A stretch of 64,000 nucleotides of DNA, taken from NCBI RefSeq assembly GCF_947387515.1, contig NZ_CANDOB010000005.1, positions 62,001-126,000 of the forward strand, given 5' to 3'. Positions 16,471 to 24,262 of the stretch are shown here, one piece after another; position 1 is the first letter of the stretch, and each line of letters begins with the position of its first letter. Below the pieces are notes generated by a model. It worked only from the letters and a program-made list of their open reading frames with translations, was not told the DNA's origin and ran no database searches. This DNA comes from Alkalihalobacillus sp. CinArs1. Lineage in GTDB: Bacteria; Bacillota; Bacilli; Bacillales; Guptibacillaceae. The position numbers and the translations under genes were made by a program.

Positions 16471-16902
16471 ATGATCACAACTAATGACATCTTTCATTCA
16501 CTAAACCAAAAAATGCGTTTCATCATAAAAGAAGCAAATGAGAAACTGAACGAATTTGATCTCTACACATCTCAGTGGGCAATTCTTTATTGCTTGGATC
16601 AGTTTGGACCTATGAAGCAAACAGAGATCTGGAAATACTTAAATGTTGAAGCACCCACCACCACTCGAACGCTTACTAAAATGGAAAGCAACAACTGGAT
16701 CGAACGCGCTGAGGGTGAAGACAAACGTGAACGTATCGTTTGCTTAACGGATTATGCTAAATCAAAACTTCCAGAAATCAAGGCTTCGATTCAGGAAATG
16801 GAAGAATCGCTGCTGCAGAATTTATCAAACGAGGATCAAGAACAATTCATGACCCTGCTTAATAAGATTGGGTCAGAGAAAGAAGTGGTTACACATGGCT
16901 AA
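16471..16902 (+). CDS. MarR family transcriptional regulator
   Basis: 143 residues with the winged-helix core FDLYTSQWAILYCLDQFGPMKQTEIWKYLNVEAPTTTRTLTKMESNNWIERAEGEDKRERIVCLTDYAKSKL, typical of MarR repressors. GGAGGG lies 5 bases before the ATG. Its last 8 bases overlap the start of the drug-efflux-like gene, and a perfect 20-bp palindrome sits directly upstream, so it most likely represses this two-gene operon until a ligand binds. The arrangement resembles the B. subtilis ywoH-ywoG pair. Confidence 0.9.
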   Translation: MITTNDIFHSLNQKMRFIIKEANEKLNEFDLYTSQWAILYCLDQFGPMKQTEIWKYLNVEAPTTTRTLTKMESNNWIERAEGEDKRERIVCLTDYAKSKLPEIKASIQEMEESLLQNLSNEDQEQFMTLLNKIGSEKEVVTHG

Positions 16903-18079
16903 CAAACGTCCTATATGGTCAAAGAGTTTCATTAACATCTTTGTGAGCAATTTATTTATTTTTGTTGTTTTTTACGCACTCCTAACCCTACTGCCGATTT
17001 ACGTTACAGATGCAATGGGGGGATCTGAGTCTCAAGCAGGGTTGATCATCACCATCTTTCTACTCTCAGCAATTTTCGTTCGTCCTTTTTCTGGTAGATT
17101 AATAGATCGATTTGGAAAGAAAAAGATGCTTGTCGCAAGTGCCGCTATGTTTGGAGTCGCGACGTTTCTTTATCCGATAACCGATCAGTACATTCCGCTG
17201 CTATTACTCCGTTTTTTCCATGGTATGTGGTTTAGTATCGTTACAACAGCTGCCGGTGCGATCGCTGCAGATTCCATACCACGAGAACGACGAGGTGAAG
17301 GCCTTGGATATTTCGCAATGAGTATGAATGTAGCGGTTGTAGCAGGTCCATTCCTAGCATTGACGCTCCTTCAATTCGTTTCATACCTTACGATCTTCTT
17401 AGTCCTCAGCGGCATCATGATCATAGGGTTATTGTGCACAATTTCGGTTAAAACAATTGAACATGAGACGATTAAAAAGAAAAGTTTAACAATGGAAGAC
17501 TTATTCGAACGTCGCGTGATTCCAATCGCGCTTGTTGGATTATTTCTAGCTTTTTCATACGCAAGCGTCATTTCGTATATTTCTCTATATGCCAAGTCTT
17601 TAGGGTTACTTGATGCTGCTGGATTCTTTTTTGCAGTTTTTGCTGTCGCGATGCTCGTTTCACGACCATTCACTGGAAGAATGTTTGATACGCTTGGACC
17701 AAACACTGTGATTACGCCAGCGTTTCTGTTATATGCATTTGGTCTTTTGACGCTAAGCTTTACGGATACGTCATGGATGCTCCTTGCTGCAGGTGGCCTC
17801 ATCGGTCTCGGCTATGGCTCGATTGTTCCTAGCTTTCAAACTCTAGCCATTCAGGCTGCTCCTGACTCTAGAAGCGCTCATGCGACGGCTACCTTTTTCA
17901 CTCTGTTCGATATCGGAATAGCTACTGGATCATACGTGCTTGGTCTCATCGTTCATTCATTAGGATATTCAAACCTATATCTCTTCCTTTCTGTTTTTGT
18001 AGCTGGCATTCTAGTGTTTTATCAGTGGGTTTCAAAACGACAGCCGAAAAAACAGCTTCAATCACAAGCAAATTATTAA
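16895..18079 (+). CDS. MFS transporter, probable drug efflux (YwoG-like)
   Basis: 394 residues with twelve predicted membrane segments. The loop motif GRLIDRFGKKKMLV between segments 2 and 3 and GPFLALTLLQFV in segment 5 (antiporter motif C-like) mark a proton-coupled efflux-type MFS protein. ATG 16895 overlaps the MarR gene by 8 bases, giving translational coupling; an upstream ATG at 16868 is inside the MarR frame and lacks a site. Likely induced when the upstream repressor binds its ligand. The substrate is not readable. Confidence 0.87.
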   Translation: MANKRPIWSKSFINIFVSNLFIFVVFYALLTLLPIYVTDAMGGSESQAGLIITIFLLSAIFVRPFSGRLIDRFGKKKMLVASAAMFGVATFLYPITDQYIPLLLLRFFHGMWFSIVTTAAGAIAADSIPRERRGEGLGYFAMSMNVAVVAGPFLALTLLQFVSYLTIFLVLSGIMIIGLLCTISVKTIEHETIKKKSLTMEDLFERRVIPIALVGLFLAFSYASVISYISLYAKSLGLLDAAGFFFAVFAVAMLVSRPFTGRMFDTLGPNTVITPAFLLYAFGLLTLSFTDTSWMLLAAGGLIGLGYGSIVPSFQTLAIQAAPDSRSAHATATFFTLFDIGIATGSYVLGLIVHSLGYSNLYLFLSVFVAGILVFYQWVSKRQPKKQLQSQANY

Positions 18080-18116
18080 GTAAATAGTTACCATACCGTG
18101 TTAAAGGGTTGAAGTC

Positions 18117-18159
18117 CTCAGAAAAAATAGCTATTATTGGGGAATCTAATTTTTCTGAG
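18117..18159 (+). promoter_or_regulatory. Inverted repeat in the leader of the Na+/alanine-type symporter, next to the ribosome site
   Basis: CTCAGAAAAA (18117-18126) is perfectly complementary to TTTTTCTGAG (18150-18159). The right arm runs straight into GAGAGAG, the only purine-rich stretch before ATG 18174, so pairing could hide the ribosome site. Confidence 0.5.
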
Positions 18160-18173
18160 AGAGAGTGACAACC

Positions 18174-19487
18174 ATGAATATTATAGAAGAAATTAATTCC
18201 ATATTATGGGGACCGATCATGATATCGCTTCTTTTAGGAACCGGGCTATTTTTTACGATTAGACTTGGTTTCATCCAATTCACTGGATTAAAGGAAGGAT
18301 TTCGTCAAACATTTGGCCCCCTTTTTTCTAAGAAGAAAAAAGATGGGATCTCATCCTATCAAGCCCTATCCACTGCCATTGCCGCACAAGTCGGCACAGG
18401 AAACTTAGCTGGTGTCGCAACGGCTATTGCTGCAGGAGGTCCTGGCGCTATCTTTTGGATGTGGATCTCATCTTTCCTAGGGATGGCCACAATTTTTGCT
18501 GAAGCCGTATTGGCACAGAAATACCGGAAGAAAGAAAATGGTGTCGTCAAAGGCGGACCAGCCTACTATATTCGCGATGGACTCGGCAGTAAAAAGCTAG
18601 CCGTCTTTTTCGCAATCGCCATCATTGCAGCGCTTGGTTTTGTAGGAAACATGGTTCAATCGAATTCGATCGCTGACGCTTTCAATACTGCCTTTAACAT
18701 CCCACCGCTCCTAGTCGGAATCATTGTTGCTGTTCTGATAGGGCTGATTCTTCTCGGTGGTATAAAGCGAATCGCTACGTTTGCAGGAAATGTTGTTCCT
18801 GTCATGGCTCTTCTCTATATCATTGGAGCGATTGCCATACTAATCTTAAACTACGAATCGGTACTACCCGCACTCGCTCTTATCGTAGAAGCAGCATTTA
18901 CACCTGAATCTGCAGGTGGCGGTGTGCTCGGAGCTTCCATTAAAGAAGCGATCAGGTACGGCGTTGCACGAGGCCTTTTTTCAAATGAAGCAGGTATGGG
19001 TTCAACCCCACACGCACATGCTGTCGCAAATGTGAAGCACCCCGCTCAGCAAGGATTCGTTGCAATGGTCGGTGTGCTCATCGACACGGTCATCATCTGT
19101 ACCGCTACTGCACTTGTCATCCTTGTTACGGAAGGCGCAGGGTCTAATTTAACCGGTATCGAGCTTACCCAAGCTAGCTTTTCTAGTGGACTAGGTGGCT
19201 TCGGTATTTACTTTATTGCATTTAGTCTACTATTCTTTAGCTTTACGACGATTCTCGGTTGGGCGTACTTCGGTGAGACGAATGTGAATTTCTTATTCGG
19301 AGAGAAAGGGGTACCGATTTATCGCGCAATTGTTCTTCTATTCATTGTGGGAGGTACAGTGCTTAACGTTCCATTCGTATGGCAGCTTGCCGATACGTTC
19401 AACGCCTTTATGGTGCTTCCTAACTTAATCGCACTTGTTGCACTAAGTGGCGTTGTAAAGAAAGCCTATAAAGAGATCAAGACCTAA
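18174..19487 (+). CDS. Sodium:alanine symporter family protein (AGCS)
   Basis: 437 residues, about ten membrane segments. Family motifs are ALSTAIAAQVGTGNLAGVATAIAAGGPGAIFWMW (about residues 62-95), VKGGPAYYIRDGLG and YGVARGLFSNEAGMGSTPHAHA, the last containing the substrate-contacting SNEAG core. AGCS proteins import alanine, glycine or related amino acids with Na+. I prefer ATG 18174 to the in-frame GTG 18165, but the ribosome site (GAGAGAGAG) is weak for both. It is single, bounded by an inverted repeat upstream and a terminator downstream. A second AGCS gene is at 26862. Confidence 0.9.
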   Translation: MNIIEEINSILWGPIMISLLLGTGLFFTIRLGFIQFTGLKEGFRQTFGPLFSKKKKDGISSYQALSTAIAAQVGTGNLAGVATAIAAGGPGAIFWMWISSFLGMATIFAEAVLAQKYRKKENGVVKGGPAYYIRDGLGSKKLAVFFAIAIIAALGFVGNMVQSNSIADAFNTAFNIPPLLVGIIVAVLIGLILLGGIKRIATFAGNVVPVMALLYIIGAIAILILNYESVLPALALIVEAAFTPESAGGGVLGASIKEAIRYGVARGLFSNEAGMGSTPHAHAVANVKHPAQQGFVAMVGVLIDTVIICTATALVILVTEGAGSNLTGIELTQASFSSGLGGFGIYFIAFSLLFFSFTTILGWAYFGETNVNFLFGEKGVPIYRAIVLLFIVGGTVLNVPFVWQLADTFNAFMVLPNLIALVALSGVVKKAYKEIKT

Positions 19488-19498
19488 TACAGCAATTA

Positions 19499-19531
19499 AA
19501 AAAGCTAACCTCTCAGCGAGGTTAGCTTTTT
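19499..19531. terminator. Bidirectional terminator between the symporter and the phosphatase
   Basis: AAAAGCTAACCTC pairs with GAGGTTAGCTTTT around TCAGC; the core arms are 19504-19512 and 19518-19526, with A and T tracts on the two sides. Confidence 0.92.
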
Positions 19532-20141
19532 ACAATTCTAGATGTGTAGTGATATTCATGCTTTTTAAGACGATCTCATCTCCAGACACATCTACTATAT
19601 TGATCCCAGTATTATCTTGAAAGATCTTACGATAATTTGAAAATGGCATCCCTAGTACTCCTGCAAGAAAGAATCGAATGGTATTGTTATGAGCTACAAC
19701 AAGAATCGTATCGTCTGGGTGCTTTTTCGCCATCTCTTTAAAGAAGGCTGAAGCTCTTTCATACATTTCTCTTGCCGTTTCTCCAGTTCTTCCAGCTCTT
19801 GTTTCCCTAGGATTAGCCATCCAACTATGCCAGGAATCTGGGTCTTCTGCTATAAATTCCTTCTTCGCTCTACCTTCCCACTCTCCAAAATCTCCTTCAA
19901 AGATTCGTTCGTCAGATTCAACGGGTAGACGTTCGCCTAGAATTAGTTCCGCTGTAACACGTGCTCTAATTAATGGAGAGGCATAAGCAGCATCAAACGT
20001 CACTTTTCTTAAAAAGTCACCGGCAGCAGCTGCCTGCTTCCTACCAAGAGAAGATAATCCTATATCTGTTCTGCCGCAGTATAAATCTCCTGCTGCGTTC
20101 CATTCACTTTCTCCATGTCTGACGAGATAAATACGCGTCAT
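19530..20141 (-). CDS. Histidine phosphatase family protein (PhoE/phosphoglycerate-mutase-like)
   Basis: 203 residues of the histidine phosphatase superfamily: the phospho-accepting RHGESEWN (His9), the glutamate loop FGEWEGR and the second histidine in VVAHNNTIRFF. Members without mutase insertion are usually broad phosphatases of the PhoE/YhfR type acting in the cytoplasm. AGGAGG lies 9 bases before the ATG. It is single and converges with the symporter gene; structured repeats begin 35 bases upstream of it. Confidence 0.87.
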   Translation of the reverse strand: MTRIYLVRHGESEWNAAGDLYCGRTDIGLSSLGRKQAAAAGDFLRKVTFDAAYASPLIRARVTAELILGERLPVESDERIFEGDFGEWEGRAKKEFIAEDPDSWHSWMANPRETRAGRTGETAREMYERASAFFKEMAKKHPDDTILVVAHNNTIRFFLAGVLGMPFSNYRKIFQDNTGINIVDVSGDEIVLKSMNITTHLEL

Positions 20142-20175
20142 TCTTTAAGTCCTCCTAATTTATAAAACGGTATTC

Positions 20176-20246
20176 AAGATTGAGACACAAATCGTCTCAT
20201 TCGAAAGGCAGCGCTTGTCGAGCCTAGACGCCCACTTCCGCTTTTA
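20176..20246 (-). repeat. Structured ~118-base element, partial copy (inverted cluster)
   Basis: Read on the minus strand it starts TAAAAGCGGAAGTGGGCG, continues with the type I arm GACAAGCGCT and the inner hairpin with GAGACGATTTGTGTCTC, and is then cut off. The right half is missing on the side of the phosphatase gene. Confidence 0.85.
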
Positions 20247-20250
20247 TCTA

Positions 20251-20365
20251 TCCAGCTGCAGTGGGCAGGCTCTCGATCGCTTCACCTTTCAACTAAACAC
20301 AAAAAACGTGTTCCTTTTGAAAGGCTCCAGCGCTTGTCGAGCCTAGACGCCCACTTCCGCTTTTA
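20251..20365 (-). repeat. Structured ~118-base element, full copy, type I
   Basis: On the minus strand AGTGGGC pairs with GCCCACT, AGGCTC with GAGCCT, CGCT with AGCG, and the inner stem CCTTTCAAAAGG / CAACTTT region with AACACG and CGTGTT closes the tip. Adjoins the next copy with only a few bases between. Confidence 0.88.
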
Positions 20366-20370
20366 CTCTA

Positions 20371-20487
20371 TCCAGCTGCAGTAAGCCAAATCCTCCGGTC
20401 GTTTCACCCTTTCGATTGAGACACAAATCGTCTCATTCGAAAGGCTTCCAACGCCCTGCGGATTTAAACGGCTTACTTCCGCTTTTA
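20371..20487 (-). repeat. Structured ~118-base element, full copy, type II
   Basis: On the minus strand AGTAAGCC pairs with GGCTTACT and AAATCC with GGATTT; the middle arm reads GCAGGGCGTTGG with AACGACCGG, the same subtype as the copy at 51544. The tip is GAGAC/GTCTC. Confidence 0.88.
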
Positions 20488-20525
20488 CTATTATGCAAAA
20501 GCTGGTTCTATGATGCAAGTTACAA

Positions 20526-20553
20526 AAAATCCGCCAGCTTTTCACTGGCGGAT
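20526..20553 (-). terminator. Terminator of the NADH oxidase gene
   Basis: ATCCGCCAG (20529-20537) pairs with CTGGCGGAT (20545-20553); on the minus strand it is followed by TTTTTTG. Confidence 0.9.
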
Positions 20554-20558
20554 AAAAT

Positions 20559-21890
20559 TTATTGAGCGGCTTGTAGGCCTGCTTGGTTTAAGAAGTTCCA
20601 TGGTTTGTTGAAGTGTGGTTGGAAAAAGAAATCTACAAATCCAAGTTCATCTACTGTCATGTTGTTTTGGATACATACTGAAAGTGTATTTACAGATTGA
20701 GTAACGTCCGCTTTCGAGATGACTTGTGCCCCTACAATACGACGGCTGCCTTCTTCGTAAACAACTTTTAGCGTGATCACTTCATAATCCGGCATAAATT
20801 CAGGACGGTTATTTTCTTCTATTGTGATTGTTTTCACATTCATGCCCGCACGAAGCGCTGCTTTTTCAGTTAAGCCTGTTGATGCCATACTAAGATCAAA
20901 AAGATGTAGACCTGACGTACCTTGCGTTCCCATATACTTAATCGTAGGCTTCACGATATTTCTACCGACTAACGTTCCCATTCGAACTGCATTTGTTGCG
21001 AGCGGAATATAAGCGTGCTCCCCAGTTGGATTGTATTTGATCGCACAGCTGTCTCCCGCAGCAAAAATGTCTTTATTGCTTGTTCGCATATACTCGTCGA
21101 CGATGATCGCACCGTTATCAAGCATATCGACCTGACCTTTTACAAGTTCAGTATTCGGGCGGAAACCTACACATAGTATGACAAGATCAGATTCGTATTC
21201 GCCTTTATTTGTATAAACCTTTGTTACGTTTCCATCATACCCTTCAAAACGTGTTACCGTTTCATTTAATGCAAGGTTGATTCCTCTCGTTTTAAAATCT
21301 TCTTCGATAATATCAGTAAATTCAGGGTCCAAATATTTGCTCAAGATACGATCCTCACCATCGATGAGCGTTACTTCTTTTCCGTACTTCTGAAAAGCTT
21401 CTACAAGTTCAACACCAATATACCCAGCGCCAATCACTGTTACCTTCTTAGCATTCTTCGCTCGTTCAATGATGGTATTGGCTTGGTTATAGTTCTTTGA
21501 TAAAAGGATGTTATCGAGCTCTATCCCCTCGATTGGAGGAACGACTGGCCAAGACCCTGTTGCCATTACGAGCTTATCAAAGTTATCTTCTAGTTGTTCA
21601 CCTGTTTCTAAGTTTCTTACTGTGATTGTTTTTTGTTCTGTATCTATTGAAAGCACTTCATGCTTCATCTTCATCGTAACACCCATGTTTTCTAACTGTT
21701 CAGGAGAAGAGTAGAATAACCCTTTTGGATCTTTTACAACGCCACCAACATACAGTGCGATACCACATGATAAGAAAGAAACGTTATCGTTACGTTCATA
21801 AACGGTAACCTCAGCTTCAGGATAGAGATTTGCTATATTTGAAACAGCTGCTGTTCCAGCGTGTGTACAACCTACTACTGCTACTTTCAT
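20559..21890 (-). CDS. nox: NADH oxidase, H2O-forming (FAD, pyridine nucleotide-disulfide family)
   Basis: 443 residues. The FAD motif VGCTHAGTAAV opens the protein and SFLSCGIALYVGGVV contains the redox-active Cys42 that cycles through sulfenic acid. The NAD site is VTVIGAGYIGVELVEAFQKYGKEV and the second FAD motif is TSNKDIFAAGDSCAI. This is the pattern of H2O-forming NADH oxidases rather than CoA-disulfide reductases, though the two are close. It re-oxidises NADH with oxygen in the cytoplasm. Two Rex-type operators between its promoter and ribosome site imply control by the NADH/NAD+ ratio. AGGAGG precedes the ATG. Confidence 0.88.
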   Translation of the reverse strand: MKVAVVGCTHAGTAAVSNIANLYPEAEVTVYERNDNVSFLSCGIALYVGGVVKDPKGLFYSSPEQLENMGVTMKMKHEVLSIDTEQKTITVRNLETGEQLEDNFDKLVMATGSWPVVPPIEGIELDNILLSKNYNQANTIIERAKNAKKVTVIGAGYIGVELVEAFQKYGKEVTLIDGEDRILSKYLDPEFTDIIEEDFKTRGINLALNETVTRFEGYDGNVTKVYTNKGEYESDLVILCVGFRPNTELVKGQVDMLDNGAIIVDEYMRTSNKDIFAAGDSCAIKYNPTGEHAYIPLATNAVRMGTLVGRNIVKPTIKYMGTQGTSGLHLFDLSMASTGLTEKAALRAGMNVKTITIEENNRPEFMPDYEVITLKVVYEEGSRRIVGAQVISKADVTQSVNTLSVCIQNNMTVDELGFVDFFFQPHFNKPWNFLNQAGLQAAQ

Positions 21891-21909
21891 TTAAAATTCC
21901 TCCTGTTTT

Positions 21910-21927
21910 TTGTGAAGGTATTCACAT
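21910..21927. promoter_or_regulatory. Rex-type operator 1 upstream of nox
   Basis: TTGTGAAGGTATTCACAT matches the Rex consensus TTGTGAA-N4-TTCACAA except for the last base. It lies 20-37 bases upstream of the start codon. Confidence 0.82.
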
Positions 21928-21941
21928 GTTAGTTATCAGTT

Positions 21942-21959
21942 ATGTGAAATGTTTCACAT
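21942..21959. promoter_or_regulatory. Rex-type operator 2 upstream of nox
   Basis: ATGTGAAATGTTTCACAT, same form TGTGAA-N4-TTCACA. Its centre is 32 bases, three helical turns, from operator 1. Confidence 0.82.
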
Positions 21960-21972
21960 TAACCTTAACCAT

Positions 21973-22001
21973 AGTATACGACAGGACTTATACGTTGGCA
22001 A
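21973..22001 (-). promoter_or_regulatory. Sigma-A promoter of nox
   Basis: On the minus strand TTGCCA (22001-21996), a 17-base spacer and TATACT (21978-21973). Both Rex boxes lie downstream of the expected start, suiting a roadblock or occlusion mode. Confidence 0.75.
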
Positions 22002-22056
22002 TGATTATGCTCAATATTTCACAATCAGTTCACTTTTACTAAACATCCCCGCCCTT

Positions 22057-22503
22057 TTACCCATACTTGTTTTGGTGCTCCTTCTTCTTCTCTAAGTACT
22101 CTTCATCTGTTCTTACAATTTTCCACTTCTCTTCAAAGATACGTGCCGACTCAGCCTTCTCTTCATCTATGTTTCTTTCCTTCACATTACCATCAGAATC
22201 ATATTTCTTCCCACCTTTATAATTTGCATATCTTCTAGATCTCGTGTATCCCATCTGTATAAACTTTCTCGCCATATCCATTCCAACAAAATCATTTTCT
22301 TTCTTATATTGTTGAAACATTTGATAGATTTTCTCCGAAGATTCTTTTGCGATTTCTGGCGTTTTAAATCTCCAATGAGGCAAAATTTCACTTTTGTAAG
22401 GCTCTACCAGCAAAACTCCCTGTTCTCCACGACCTACTCGATACTTTTCTGGGTTCTCACGAAAATCTACCTTCTTAAAATCTACATCATAATTAAAGCT
22501 CAT
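22057..22503 (-). CDS. DUF4385 family protein
   Basis: 148 residues, soluble, with the conserved YDVDFKKVDFRENPEKYRVGRGEQGVLLVEPYKSEILPHWRFKTPEIA and DFVGMDMARKFIQMGYTRSRRYANYKGGKKYD blocks of DUF4385. Function unknown; relatives occur in many bacteria and some phages. The ATG at 22503 is chosen because GGAGG lies about 8 bases upstream; an ATG seven codons earlier precedes that site. A copy of the dispersed palindromic motif lies 63 bases upstream. Confidence 0.85.
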   Translation of the reverse strand: MSFNYDVDFKKVDFRENPEKYRVGRGEQGVLLVEPYKSEILPHWRFKTPEIAKESSEKIYQMFQQYKKENDFVGMDMARKFIQMGYTRSRRYANYKGGKKYDSDGNVKERNIDEEKAESARIFEEKWKIVRTDEEYLEKKKEHQNKYG

Positions 22504-22565
22504 CTCGACGCCCTCCTCTTTCATTACTCTTTCCCCAATTTGATAAAAGATAACGAGTTTTACTC

Positions 22566-22584
22566 TTAAACAAACGTTTGATTG
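22566..22584 (-). repeat. Dispersed palindromic motif, copy 2
   Basis: On the minus strand CAATCAAACGTTTGTTTAA, identical over 19 bases to the copies at 2446 and 55428. It lies in the promoter region of the DUF4385 gene. Confidence 0.7.
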
Positions 22585-22587
22585 AAC

Positions 22588-22616
22588 AAAAAAAGGACAC
22601 CCGTTTAGGTGCCCAT
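22588..22616 (-). terminator. Terminator of the DoxX-DsbA unit
   Basis: On the minus strand GGGCACC pairs with GGTGTCC (one wobble) around TAAACG, followed by seven T. Confidence 0.82.
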
Positions 22617-22619
22617 CGT

Positions 22620-23264
22620 TTAATGCGTGGCTTGTTCGACCATCTTTTTTAGTTCAGCAAGGCTTTCACCTTCAAATCGTTTACCATCGACATACAAAAC
22701 TGGTGTATCTGAGACATTCATCTCTTTTGCATAACTGATGTCATCATCAATTGCGTTACTTCCAGTACCGTCATTGTATGCCTTCATCACTTCTTCTGTC
22801 TTTTCTTCGCTTACTAATCCGTTAAGGGTTTGCTTTAAATACGCATCAGTGTAACGCTGTTCTTCACCCTTATCCTGGAGGTTATCGAACACGACATGGT
22901 GAAACTGCCAGAATACGTCATTGCCAAGGACTTGATAAACAGCTTCAGCAAACCTCGCCGCTCGTTTAGAATCTTCTTGGATAACAGGATGATGAACATA
23001 GTAGAACTTCACTTTACCCGTGGCGATCAGCTCTTCTTGCATTTGTAAGAATAAATTATCATTGAACTTTTTACATGACGAACAGTTGTAATCCCCGAAT
23101 TCAACGATCTCAACTGGGGCTGAAGCTTTACCAAGACTCGGCTGTTGATCACGATCAAAGCTTCCAGCCTCGGACGCCCCGTTTGAAAGGATAAAAGCAA
23201 TGAGACCAATAATAGCAAGTCCTAAAACCCACATTATTGGTCTCCGTATTGACCACCTCATCAT
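22620..23264 (-). CDS. Membrane-anchored DsbA-like thiol-disulfide oxidoreductase
   Basis: 214 residues. Residues 9-28 are a membrane anchor or signal; the rest is a DsbA fold with active site Cys61-Ser-Ser-Cys64 in FGDYNCSSCKKFND and the cis-proline loop VSDTPVLYVDG. BdbD-like proteins act outside the membrane to form disulfide bonds. It is 12 bases downstream of the DoxX gene in one transcript. No BdbC-type quinone partner is next to it; a DoxX protein may take that role (inference). Confidence 0.85.
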   Translation of the reverse strand: MMRWSIRRPIMWVLGLAIIGLIAFILSNGASEAGSFDRDQQPSLGKASAPVEIVEFGDYNCSSCKKFNDNLFLQMQEELIATGKVKFYYVHHPVIQEDSKRAARFAEAVYQVLGNDVFWQFHHVVFDNLQDKGEEQRYTDAYLKQTLNGLVSEEKTEEVMKAYNDGTGSNAIDDDISYAKEMNVSDTPVLYVDGKRFEGESLAELKKMVEQATH

Positions 23265-23276
23265 GCCACTCTCCTG

Positions 23277-23708
23277 TTAGTCTCTTGTTTCTACCTTTTG
23301 ATCTGTCATTTCAAAAGTCCAGCCTTTCTTTTTCAAGAAGTTCCATAGGCTGAACGGACCTCCGCCTCCTAACATTAACGAGATCGACATAGCTAATAGA
23401 GCAAGGTCCAATTCATAACCACCCAACATTCCTGTTGAACGCTTTACCGTGAGTAACGCGCCGATAAGAATGATAGCGAATAGCACACTCACGATACGTG
23501 TTCCGAGGCCAAGTATCATCAGTACACCACCAGCTAACTCAATGATTCCTACTACATAAGCGAGAAATCCTGATAACCCGATCGTTTCAAAGAATGCTAC
23601 AGTATTTTCAATTCCGTCCGAAAACTTAAAGAACCCATGTGAGAAAAAAAGGATTCCAAGAGCAAGTCGAATCATTACTAACCCTATATGGGGGTAGGTC
23701 TTCATCAT
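23277..23708 (-). CDS. DoxX family membrane protein
   Basis: 143 residues with four membrane segments. LALGILFFSHGFFKFSDGIENTVAFFETIGL is the typical DoxX opening, followed by IELAGGVLMILGLGTRIVSVLFAIILIGALLT. DoxX proteins such as CatD and MhqP are linked to quinone or thiol stress in Bacilli. It leads a two-gene operon with a DsbA-like protein. A 12-bp palindrome lies 37 bases upstream of its start. Confidence 0.87.
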   Translation of the reverse strand: MMKTYPHIGLVMIRLALGILFFSHGFFKFSDGIENTVAFFETIGLSGFLAYVVGIIELAGGVLMILGLGTRIVSVLFAIILIGALLTVKRSTGMLGGYELDLALLAMSISLMLGGGGPFSLWNFLKKKGWTFEMTDQKVETRD

Positions 23709-23744
23709 CGTTCCTCCCCAAGATATATTTTGACATCGTTCGAC

Positions 23745-23756
23745 ATAACTAGTTAT
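23745..23756. promoter_or_regulatory. 12-bp perfect palindrome upstream of the DoxX gene
   Basis: ATAACTAGTTAT; an operator is likely from position. MarR/DUF24-type stress repressors recognise palindromes of this size, but I cannot name the regulator. Confidence 0.45.
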
Positions 23757-23797
23757 ATCAAAGGTATCATAGCAAGATTACTTATTGCAAAGCTATT

Positions 23798-24247
23798 TCA
23801 CTTCTTTTCCTGGCGGATCATGGTGGCATTTCGAATAATTTGATTGATAACTTCAGAGAAAACGAGTCCGACTGCGATCGATCCAGAAATCATAAATGCC
23901 TTCGCTGCCAAATTGATTGCCGTATTATAATCATTCTGCACAAAGTTTCTCATCGCATCATAAGCGAGCCCTCCTGGAACGAGAGGGATGATTCCTGCAA
24001 CACTAAAGATAATCACAGGTGTTCGATATACCTTTGCAAATACTTGACTCATAACTGCTATGAAAAATGAAGCTGTTACAGTAGCGATCACGGCATCGAT
24101 ACCAGACTTCTCCATAAAGAAATAGATGAGCCAACCACACATACCAACAAATCCACCTTTTAACAAAGAAGGTTTTGGGGCGTTAAAAATCACACCGAAT
24201 CCGGTGCTTGCGATAAAACTCGTAATAAGCTGTGCAAGGAACGTCAT
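23798..24247 (-). CDS. Threonine/serine exporter family, small subunit (YjjB/DUF3815-like)
   Basis: 149 residues, four to five membrane segments. FLAQLITSFIASTGFGVIFNAPKPSLLKGGFVGMCGWLIYF and IIPLVPGGLAYDAMRNFVQNDYNTA are typical of the C-terminal half of ThrE exporters. In this family the exporter is often split into two proteins, and the other half is encoded 15 bases upstream. ATG 24247 is preferred to TTG 24250. Substrates known for the family are threonine, serine or small dicarboxylates. Confidence 0.85.
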   Translation of the reverse strand: MTFLAQLITSFIASTGFGVIFNAPKPSLLKGGFVGMCGWLIYFFMEKSGIDAVIATVTASFFIAVMSQVFAKVYRTPVIIFSVAGIIPLVPGGLAYDAMRNFVQNDYNTAINLAAKAFMISGSIAVGLVFSEVINQIIRNATMIRQEKK

Positions 24248-24262
24248 CAACTTTCTTCCCTC

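Noticed and set aside
17371-17802. Minus-strand 143-codon frame inside the MFS gene
   Set aside because: It is an opposite-frame shadow of conserved membrane segments.
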